Shown here in pieces: positions 1 through 6,044 of a stretch of 6,332 nucleotides of DNA (position 1 is the stretch's first letter; the number at the start of each line of letters is the position of its first letter). Made by a program: the position numbers and the translations under genes. This DNA comes from Methanobacteriota archaeon (GTDB lineage Archaea > Thermoplasmatota > Poseidoniia > Poseidoniales > Thalassarchaeaceae): assembly GCA_002731195.1 (NCBI GenBank), contig PCAI01000014.1:4081-10412 (forward strand). Direction: 5' to 3'. The notes beneath the pieces were generated by a model. The model ran no database searches. It saw only the letters and a list, made by a program, of their open reading frames with translations, and was not told the DNA's origin.

Positions 1-384
1 ATACCATATACCAATGGTAGAATAATAGATAGAGATACTGAAAAAATGATTGAAGATAAAATAAATGGAAGAGAGGAAGAAATGGACATTTCTGAGAAGA
101 TCATATGCGATATGTTAGAAAAAGGCCTTCATCCAAGGCCCGGTTTCAAGTATGGTTCTAAGTGGAGATGTTATGAAACTAGTATTGAAGAAGATCATGC
201 GCCTTGGTTAATAGTACATCCAGATGATGGACCAAAAAACTGGGAAGAAGCTTGTTTAATCTCAAGATTGGCATCGGGAGTGAATAAAAAATGGTTATTC
301 CCAATAATGGAAGATGAATGTCATTATTTGTCCATAACTAGGCCACCTGCTGATTCAAGGTGGAATAATCCCATCAGAAGATGA
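1..384 (+). CDS. endA: tRNA-splicing endonuclease, C-terminal catalytic domain (5' partial)
   Basis: This is the 3' part of a gene for the enzyme that cuts introns out of archaeal pre-tRNA at the bulge-helix-bulge motif. The frame is open from base 1 with no stop, so the gene almost certainly begins outside the window; the ATG at 46 is probably internal. About 127 codons are visible, against roughly 170-180 for the short archaeal form, with longer fused forms known. Seen: a block reading G-F-K-Y-G-S-K-W-R-C-Y-E, then H-A-P-W-L-I-V, then V-N-K-K-W, ending in Y-L-S-I-T-R. These fit the family's C-terminal fold. The likely catalytic triad is Tyr (codon 172-174), His (196-198) and Lys (286-288 or 289-291); the His-to-Lys spacing of 30-31 residues fits the archaeal enzyme as I recall it. 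Whether the protein is a homotetramer subunit or a fused form cannot be told. Its tail overlaps the convergent peptidase gene by 30 bases. Confidence 0.87.
   Translation: MPYTNGRIIDRDTEKMIEDKINGREEEMDISEKIICDMLEKGLHPRPGFKYGSKWRCYETSIEEDHAPWLIVHPDDGPKNWEEACLISRLASGVNKKWLFPIMEDECHYLSITRPPADSRWNNPIRR
234..291 (-). terminator. Possible oligo-T termination region for the minus-strand cluster
   Basis: Two runs of six A on the plus strand (234-239 and 286-291) read as T6 on the minus strand, about 65 and 120 bases past the peptidase stop codon; a third lies at 41-46. Archaeal RNA polymerase often stops at such T tracts without a hairpin. The runs also encode lysines in endA, so they may be incidental. 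Confidence 0.22.
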
Positions 385-2352
385 AGTTTCCTTAGTCTTA
401 CGATTGTTGCTCAATAAAGATAATGCTGATAAAATACAAATTATCAATACCCCGTTAGATGGTTGTGAAATCCAAGGAAGAAAACCTTCACCTAAAAATG
501 GTGAATCGGCCTGAAATATAATCGGTATTCTTTCTTCAATTGAATTTGAATCTGTAAGTATCAACTCACCTTTTGCAATCATTCCTTGTTTCAATAACCC
601 ATTCGGAGAAATTGCAATTACTATAGGGTCGCCAGGGCTAATAGATCCTTGAGTAATTGGGCTTGCTATTCTGCTTATGGCACCTGAAATTGAAATGGAA
701 TAAGTTCTGGAACCGTTGCCAGAAAATTCCGGGTAAAGATAAATCTCTGAATCTTCATTCCATGGAATAATTTTTTCTAAAGTATTGTTACTTATTTTAT
801 GCCCTACCTTTATCCAATCTAAGTCAATATCTAATAAATTAGAATTTTTACAACCCATTTCTCCCTTCAAATGACCTTTCGTGTTGGGAAAAGAAGAAGA
901 GTTTATTATTTCAATATAATTTATGCCTGGATCAATACTAATACTTTTGATTATAGAATCACCGTGGTAATTAAGATTCACAAGAAATTCACAAGATTCT
1001 AGTGCATTTATTGTTACATAAGATTTTTCATTTTCTAAAAGAATAATTGGTTCCCTTGGAGTTAATATTTCTAAATTACCAATTGGAGCATTCACAAATG
1101 ATATTGTAGCATTACTCCATTCACCATCTTCTGTTATGTTTACGTTTGTGATATTTGCAGTCCATGTTACTAAACGACCACGATTATCCCGTATTTGGAT
1201 ACCTTGGTTACCAAAATTATCTCCTAAATCAAATAAATCTCCAACTTCACCAGAGTTTCTACCCCTCATAAGTGCGTCATTACCATCGGCTTCTATTATC
1301 TTAGCCCATGCTACTTCAGGATCTATATTAACAAGATTATTTTCTAAATTGCCATTATTTTTGTCTTGGTGCTCTACCAAAATACCCGAACCGGGAAGCT
1401 CAGAGTCGAAACCACCTGATCTTAAAGAAATATATATTATTTCATTTGGGGCAATATCTATCGCCAGTGAATTCCCTCCGGAGGATAAAGGACTTATTGT
1501 AAAATAATTACTTCCAGGGATGATAGTAGATGATCTATGAGAACCAATTAATTCTAATGTAGAGACGCTAGGTAATGCAGGTACCTTTCCATCTCCATTC
1601 CAATTACCACTAGCCATAATATCCCAGTCTCCAAGTCCATTCCAGTTAGAACTAGGAGAATCGCTATGGACATCATATAAATCAACTGCCCCCATTTGAT
1701 GGAGCATTTCGTGCATCAAAGTACCTAAACCAGATGAAAGAGAGACTATTGTGTAATGTTCAATCGACCATTGAGAAATTTTTATTGGGTCATCTAGACC
1801 GGAAAAATGACTCCAAATTGAAGAAGATTGTCCATTAGATTCTTGGGCGTCACCCGAATGTAAAATAAGTAATCTATCTATAATGCCATCATCGTTAAAA
1901 TCCCATTTTGATAAGTCTTTACCCTCCAGAATAAATGGAACTGAGTTATGGATCAAATCTTGTACTCCATTTTCAGAACCTGAGTCTCTACCATCAGAGG
2001 AATCTTTTCCCCAAAATGAGTCTGATTGTGGAGATTCCCAGGTTTTTTCCATTATTGTAACATTTAATCTAGAAATTCCATTTAATGAATTAATATATTC
2101 TTCAGCAGAATATGTTCCTTCAAATAATTCTTCTACTTCACTAGAATCAAATGGTTTATTTGGAAAAGAAATTTTCAAAACTAACCATTCTTCATTATTT
2201 TGTAACTCTATAAGATTATAATTAGTATCATGTGCATGATCCCTATCTAGGGCGTTATCAAGATATTGAGGGTTACTATATGTCATCAACCCAAGGAGAA
2301 TAAGTAACATAGCCAATACTACTCTAACCTTGTCCATATATCGTCGAGACAT
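355..2352 (-). CDS. M6-family (immune inhibitor A-like) zinc metallopeptidase, exported and C-terminally anchored
   Basis: A 665-residue secreted zinc endopeptidase; its substrate is unknown. Residues 1-27 form a signal sequence: n-region M-S-R-R-Y-M-D-K-V-R, then a hydrophobic stretch (11-23). The catalytic motif is H214-E215-M-L-H218-Q-M-G-A-V-D224-L-Y, followed by G-x-W-D-I-M-A-S-G-x-W-N-G (241-253), the typical M6 Met-turn region. Before it lies a calcium-loop-like D151-x-N-x-D-G-x-x-D159, then L-L-I-L-H-S-G and S-I-W-S-H (178-182), also usual in M6 peptidases. Residues 420-620 look like beta-rich extracellular domains of no family I recognise, with C454 and C501 as a possible disulfide. 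A hydrophobic segment at 634-648 followed by R-K-T-K suggests a C-terminal membrane anchor with a short cytoplasmic tail. The start at 2352 keeps the twin-arginine-like n-region; a start at Met6 (2337) would lose it. Neither start has a clear Shine-Dalgarno. It follows tatC by 33 bases, which suggests Tat export, but the h-region is also hydrophobic enough for Sec. Peptidase call firm, export route uncertain. Confidence 0.9.
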   Translation of the reverse strand: MSRRYMDKVRVVLAMLLILLGLMTYSNPQYLDNALDRDHAHDTNYNLIELQNNEEWLVLKISFPNKPFDSSEVEELFEGTYSAEEYINSLNGISRLNVTIMEKTWESPQSDSFWGKDSSDGRDSGSENGVQDLIHNSVPFILEGKDLSKWDFNDDGIIDRLLILHSGDAQESNGQSSSIWSHFSGLDDPIKISQWSIEHYTIVSLSSGLGTLMHEMLHQMGAVDLYDVHSDSPSSNWNGLGDWDIMASGNWNGDGKVPALPSVSTLELIGSHRSSTIIPGSNYFTISPLSSGGNSLAIDIAPNEIIYISLRSGGFDSELPGSGILVEHQDKNNGNLENNLVNIDPEVAWAKIIEADGNDALMRGRNSGEVGDLFDLGDNFGNQGIQIRDNRGRLVTWTANITNVNITEDGEWSNATISFVNAPIGNLEILTPREPIILLENEKSYVTINALESCEFLVNLNYHGDSIIKSISIDPGINYIEIINSSSFPNTKGHLKGEMGCKNSNLLDIDLDWIKVGHKISNNTLEKIIPWNEDSEIYLYPEFSGNGSRTYSISISGAISRIASPITQGSISPGDPIVIAISPNGLLKQGMIAKGELILTDSNSIEERIPIIFQADSPFLGEGFLPWISQPSNGVLIICILSALSLLSNNRKTKETSSSDGIIPP

Positions 2353-2385
2353 AATTGGGATTTTAATTAGATGTAGAGATGTGTC

Positions 2386-3486
2386 TTATGAATAAGAATC
2401 TTCTAAAGAGTTTAATTTCCAGACGATATCCTCAGAATATTCTGAATCAAGCCATTCTAGGCCTTTTAAACTACAATTAGTACTCTGCAAGGAATTGCGA
2501 AAATTGTTTGGAATTGGAGAGCCATCGCATCCAGTTATTATGAGAGATGAAATCTTGTAATTGATTACTAAATCAATCAAAGAATCTTGCTCTTCAGAAT
2601 AAAGACAAATTGCTTTACATGAAGGAGTAGCAATTCCAATAGGATTGAAGCTTTTAGGCATCGTAGGACAAGAACCTTCGCAATTACAGTCGACAACAGC
2701 AATACGATCTACTTTGCCGCTACTGGAAGTAATATCTTCTACAGAGAATTTACGTAATCCCAGAGGCGAAGGAGGTATAGTTCTAGAAATAATATCTGAA
2801 AGATAAATGACACATAATGCTATTATTATACGAAGGCCATCATATTCATTAGGTAATGAAAGAATAATTATACTACTAGAAAGTATAATGATTTTTAGTT
2901 TCATCTCGGAGTTTTGACTATCAAAAACTCCAAACAGTCTAGCTAAACCTAGAGAAATAGTAGTTAATGAGAAAATAATTAGTATCCATGAAAAGCCTAG
3001 TGTTAGTTTGAAAATAGCAGATGCATCATAATGATTGCCTACTCCTTCCAATGAACCAAGTGTGTCGAAAGAAGAAATAAAACTTGGAAGGAAGAATGAC
3101 CATACAATGATTAATGTTAGAGGTATGATAAACAAACTAAAGGTCAATAATGCAAAAAACCAATTTTTTTCTTTAGGTAAAAGTCCTACACTAGTAAATC
3201 TAAGTAGTGAATATGAGAGAAATGGCATGGTAGTTATGATTGACAATAAAAATACCATTGACCATTGTATTTCTATCCAGTCATATGGCCCATAAATGGA
3301 GAGGTCAAGGGAACTAGAGCCTAATGGAATGCTATGTAACCATCTTGAAATTAATTCTTCTACAAAAAAAGACCACGTTATAGAGAAAAATATGAATAAA
3401 ATAATCTTAGATTTAATGATATCAAGTAATTCAAATAAATGTGACGAGGGAGGTAAATTGATGTCATTAGGAACTGAAAATGTCAT
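2386..3486 (-). CDS. tatC: TatC-like twin-arginine translocase subunit fused to a C-terminal HdrA-N-like cysteine domain
   Basis: TatC is the membrane receptor for twin-arginine signal peptides, exporting folded proteins. Residues 1-237 fit a divergent TatC: an early S-H-L-F-E-L (15-20), about six membrane segments (roughly 26-42, 73-95, 108-135, 158-183, 198-212, 217-233), and M-P-F-L-S-Y...F97...G-L-L-P-K-E106 after segment two. F97 and E106 have the spacing of E. coli F94 and E103, which contact the signal peptide. The F-E-x-P motif usual in segment four is not visible. Typical TatC is about 240-260 residues, so about 105 residues here are extra. This tail holds C267-N-C269, C273, C290, C294, C320 and C338. 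It resembles the HdrA N-terminal domain: I-x-V-x-x-C-x-C, then C294 and, 26 residues on, I-I-T-G-C320, followed by F-R-N-S-L and a W near the end. HdrA binds Fe-S there, so a cluster is possible but inferred. TatC topology puts this domain in the cytoplasm. The start is one base after the upstream stop (TGA-t-ATG), implying translational coupling. No tatA gene is in the window. Confidence 0.8.
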   Translation of the reverse strand: MTFSVPNDINLPPSSHLFELLDIIKSKIILFIFFSITWSFFVEELISRWLHSIPLGSSSLDLSIYGPYDWIEIQWSMVFLLSIITTMPFLSYSLLRFTSVGLLPKEKNWFFALLTFSLFIIPLTLIIVWSFFLPSFISSFDTLGSLEGVGNHYDASAIFKLTLGFSWILIIFSLTTISLGLARLFGVFDSQNSEMKLKIIILSSSIIILSLPNEYDGLRIIIALCVIYLSDIISRTIPPSPLGLRKFSVEDITSSSGKVDRIAVVDCNCEGSCPTMPKSFNPIGIATPSCKAICLYSEEQDSLIDLVINYKISSLIITGCDGSPIPNNFRNSLQSTNCSLKGLEWLDSEYSEDIVWKLNSLEDSYS

Positions 3487-3487
3487 A

Positions 3488-4540
3488 TCACAAAATATCC
3501 TTAACTTTAGGTTCTGAGTTAGCGGCTAGTATAGTTCTGTAGACGCCGTATGCAAACCATGCACTAATGAAAAAGAATGAGCCGATTATAAATACAGTAA
3601 GATCGGTCACTTCTGCATCTGGGCCTACTATAGATGGCGGAGGGAATTGTATTACAGAATCGTTAATTGCCCACCTATATGCCATTACAAATGTAAGGAT
3701 TGAACCAATCGATCTACGTATTGCTTGTGGAATGGCTAATTCTCTTGCTAAGTATTCTGGACCTTCATCATAACGTCTTTCCAAGATTTCTCTCTGGAAT
3801 ACTCCTCCGACTATGAGTGCAACTAAACTAGTCCAGAAGAAAAAATTACCTTGTTTGAATAATTTATGAGATAGTTCATCCTGACGTTCTTGTTCTAGTT
3901 GTTCTTCAGTGACTTCTAATACGAAAAGAGAATCATAATCTCCTACTGATATTGTCCTAGTTTGTAATGTCGAATCTGATTCAGTAGTAGTGATTGAACC
4001 TGGTTCACTAATTGAAAAAGATACTAAATTCCAATAATCATATTCGTCTGGTATTCCTCCTCCGTCTACCGAATTACCAGCTAACCAGAAATTCACTTGG
4101 CCGATATTCTCCGAAGGGGCTGTCCATCTAAAATTCCAAATGCCATCAGAATCAGTTTTTGAATGAGATATATCATCTGGTCGATCTTCTGCTTGTCTTA
4201 TATCTTGATTTTCATCCCAAGAGAATATTCCTACAGCATCTGAAGATAATAAGAATCCTGCTTTTACATTACCCTCTCCTCCTGAAAGAGTAAGTGAATC
4301 TGCAACTGTAACCGTCAGATTATATGTTTCAGATAATTCATACATTATTGGAACTCCTGTAATCATAACAATTACTCTCGGAGAAGAAGCCCCATTATTA
4401 TGACAATTACAACCATATTTAACAGTTAATTCTTCATCTTGGTTTAACGCTGAAGGGCCTCCACTTAAGCCGAATACAGGCATAATAAGTAAACCTACAA
4501 CGAAGAAAGCAATTGCAAAACGAGGTACAATCTTATTCAT
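3488..4540 (-). CDS. Membrane-anchored extracellular protein with Reeler/choice-of-anchor V-like CxCH domain
   Basis: A 350-residue protein of unknown function (numbering from the ATG at 4540). A signal peptide (M-N-K-I-V-P-R, then hydrophobic to about residue 24) leads to an outside domain of about residues 26-178. This opens with Y-G-C44-N-C46-H47 and ends with W-N-F-R-W-T-A-P and V-N-F-W-L-A-G-N. These are the kind of landmarks seen in Reeler or 'choice-of-anchor V' beta-sandwich domains, whose N-terminus often carries a cysteine/histidine motif. The motif is C-x-C-H, one residue shorter than the heme c motif CxxCH, so heme binding is unproven. A Ser/Thr-rich stretch (about 181-198) and a charged helix (about 211-226) lead to a first membrane segment near 233-248, a basic inside loop, then segments near 278-292 and 313-336 and a short cytoplasmic tail. 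The gene is followed by the tatC-like gene after a single base, so the two are likely co-translated. Function is not known; a sensor, adhesin or redox partner are all open. Confidence 0.72.
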   Translation of the reverse strand: MNKIVPRFAIAFFVVGLLIMPVFGLSGGPSALNQDEELTVKYGCNCHNNGASSPRVIVMITGVPIMYELSETYNLTVTVADSLTLSGGEGNVKAGFLLSSDAVGIFSWDENQDIRQAEDRPDDISHSKTDSDGIWNFRWTAPSENIGQVNFWLAGNSVDGGGIPDEYDYWNLVSFSISEPGSITTTESDSTLQTRTISVGDYDSLFVLEVTEEQLEQERQDELSHKLFKQGNFFFWTSLVALIVGGVFQREILERRYDEGPEYLARELAIPQAIRRSIGSILTFVMAYRWAINDSVIQFPPPSIVGPDAEVTDLTVFIIGSFFFISAWFAYGVYRTILAANSEPKVKDIL

Positions 4541-4617
4541 GAGTATCACCTATTTTATTTTCGGAGGGAGGAGTCACATAACCATTACCCGAAAGATTCC
4601 TCCAAAATGCCCAATAT
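4541..4617 (-). other. Intergenic leader between pntB and the CxCH gene, with an imperfect hairpin
   Basis: This 77-base gap is the largest in the minus-strand cluster. On the transcribed strand it contains GGAGGAATC (4603-4595) and GACTCCTCC (4575-4567). These could pair as an 8-bp stem with one mismatch, leaving a loop of about 19 bases. No U-run follows, so a bacterial-type terminator is not supported. A four-codon reading frame, ATG-GTT-ATG-TGA (4585-4574), lies in the loop but has no well-placed ribosome site. An A-rich stretch (CGAAAATAAAAT) sits just before the ribosome site, too close to the start codon for a TATA box serving this gene. The gap could hold an internal promoter or processing site, but no clear one is visible. 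Confidence 0.35.
4545..4550 (-). promoter_or_regulatory. Ribosome binding site deciding the start of the CxCH membrane protein
   Basis: Read on the minus strand, the bases are GGTGAT, followed by ACTC and the ATG at 4540. GGTGAT is a good match to the archaeal anti-Shine-Dalgarno end of 16S rRNA, at a short but workable distance. An in-frame GTG at 4549 lies inside this site, so it is unlikely to be the true start even though it would extend the protein by three residues. Confidence 0.6.
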
Positions 4618-6042
4618 TCAAATTTCCTTGATTGCAGAATTCAAACTATTCATCATAACCTTTCCATCTCCAAATAACATCATAGTCTTATCTTCATAAA
4701 ATAGGTCATTATCAACTCCAGCATATCCTACTGATAAACTTCTTTTTATTATAACAACAGATCTTGCCTTATCTGCATCAATTATTGGCATACCCGCCAA
4801 CGGGCCCTCTCCACTTCTTGCAGCTGGATTGCAGGTATCATTAGCACCAATAATAACAGCCATGTCACATTCAGGAAATTCTTGATTAATTTCATCCATT
4901 TCTATTAATTGATCATATGGTACATTAGCTTCTGCAAGTAATACGTTCATGTGACCAGGCATTCTTCCGGCTACTGGATGAATGGCAAACTTCACTTCAG
5001 TGCCAAACTTTTCCTTCAATAAATCTGCAAATTCTTTAACTTGGTGTTGACATTGACTAACTGCCATGCCATATCCCGGGACTATGATTACTTTTTGTGC
5101 GCCATCTATCATCATTGCAACTTCTTCAGAATCGGCACCAACCTTTGTTCTAGTTAATGTTTCTTTTTCAGTCCCTCCGAATGATTTGAATAGAACGTCC
5201 ATAAGAGTTCTATTCATCGCCTTACACATTATAAAAGTAAGAATTAACCCTGAAGCCCCTACCAAAGAACCAGCTACTATCAAAACACTATTTGATATTA
5301 TGAACCCTGTAAATGCAGCAGCGATTCCAGACAGAGAATTCAGTAAAGAAACTACAACAGGCATATCAGCACCTCCTATTGGAAGTACCAATAATAATCC
5401 TAGAATACAAGACATAATGATAATTGCCCATAAGAATGTGACATTAGTAGGATCATTAAGAGAGAGATAAATAAATAATAATATAGAGAAAAATAGTACT
5501 ATTTTTATGTAATTTAACCAACTTGGCCCCCAAGTAGGAGTTCTGAACCACTTACCAAAAATAGTTACTCCTCCCTTTAATTTGTACATAGCAAGTATAG
5601 AGCCAGTTAATGTCATCCAACCTACTAATGCAGAAAGACCTGCGGCTACATATATCACAGTCAAATCTAAACCAGTTGGAACTGTGTTCGACTCGTAAAT
5701 ATAACTCCAACTTTCAGATAAAGCGACTAATGCAGATGCAGCGCCACCGAAACCATTGAACAAAGCGACTAATTCAGGCATTCCAGTCATTTCCACCCTT
5801 ACAGCCATGATGTAGCCAATCACTGAACCGATTAATAATCCGGATATTATTAATTCCCAACCTATAATTCCCTCATCCACTAAATTCATCTCAAATATAG
5901 TAGTAATAATTGCAACTGCCATTCCTGTTGCACCCAACATATTTCCACGAGGAGCAGTTTTTGGATGTCCTAGATTTTTAAGTCCGAAAATAAATAAGGA
6001 TGCAGAGAGAAGGTATCCAAGTGATATCCAGTCTTCCCACAT
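4618..6042 (-). CDS. pntB: NAD(P) transhydrogenase subunit beta (proton-translocating)
   Basis: This subunit carries the membrane proton channel and the NADP(H)-binding domain III of the enzyme that couples hydride transfer between NADH and NADP+ to proton movement. It is 474 residues, close to the usual 460-470. The N-terminal part has L-G-H-P-K-T-A-P-R-G-N-M-L-G-A (24-38) and V-E-M-T-G-M-P-E-L-V-A-L-F-N-G-F (83-98). Further on are G-G-A-D-M-P-V-V-V-S-L-L-N-S (223-236) and V-G-A-S-G-L-I-L-T-F-I-M-C-K-A-M-N-R (261-278); about nine membrane segments are visible. Domain III has P-G-Y-G-M-A-V (322-328), I-H-P-V-A-G-R-M-P-G-H-M-N (354-366), G-A-N-D-T-C-N-P-A-A-R (399-409), K-R-S (433-435), G-Y-A-G-V-D-N and F-G-D-G-K, the full NADP-binding set. 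Residue N96 replaces the channel histidine of E. coli beta (H91). The start ATG lies two bases after the pntA2 stop, with a GGGG-containing site eight bases upstream inside pntA2. It should pair with PntA2 and an NAD-binding PntA1 presumably encoded upstream. Confidence 0.97.
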   Translation of the reverse strand: MWEDWISLGYLLSASLFIFGLKNLGHPKTAPRGNMLGATGMAVAIITTIFEMNLVDEGIIGWELIISGLLIGSVIGYIMAVRVEMTGMPELVALFNGFGGAASALVALSESWSYIYESNTVPTGLDLTVIYVAAGLSALVGWMTLTGSILAMYKLKGGVTIFGKWFRTPTWGPSWLNYIKIVLFFSILLFIYLSLNDPTNVTFLWAIIIMSCILGLLLVLPIGGADMPVVVSLLNSLSGIAAAFTGFIISNSVLIVAGSLVGASGLILTFIMCKAMNRTLMDVLFKSFGGTEKETLTRTKVGADSEEVAMMIDGAQKVIIVPGYGMAVSQCQHQVKEFADLLKEKFGTEVKFAIHPVAGRMPGHMNVLLAEANVPYDQLIEMDEINQEFPECDMAVIIGANDTCNPAARSGEGPLAGMPIIDADKARSVVIIKRSLSVGYAGVDNDLFYEDKTMMLFGDGKVMMNSLNSAIKEI

Positions 6043-6044
6043 AT

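Noticed and set aside
46..48. ATG as the start of the endonuclease gene
   Set aside because: The frame stays open to base 1 and the visible part lacks the N-terminal domain expected of the family.
1136..1507. Plus-strand frame of 123 codons inside the peptidase gene
   Set aside because: Antisense shadow: no ribosome site, no recognisable motif, and it overlaps well-supported M6 coding sequence. The same holds for the plus-strand frames at 1883-2221, 3035-3295, 3296-3517, 3567-3773 and 5066-5470.
2353..2385. Separate promoter for the peptidase in the 33-base gap after tatC
   Set aside because: A TAATTAAAA stretch is present but only about 9-17 bases before the ATG, too close even for a leaderless transcript.
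4391..4410. Canonical heme c site in the CxCH protein
   Set aside because: The sequence is C-N-C-H, with one residue between the cysteines rather than two, so the standard motif is absent; kept only as a possible metal or thiol site.
4547..4549. GTG start for the CxCH membrane protein
   Set aside because: It lies inside the GGTGAT ribosome site that serves the ATG at 4540, and it adds only three residues.
4551..4562. A-rich CGAAAATAAAAT as a TATA/BRE promoter
   Set aside because: It lies about 10-22 bases before the start codon, so a transcript begun about 25 bases downstream would start inside the gene.
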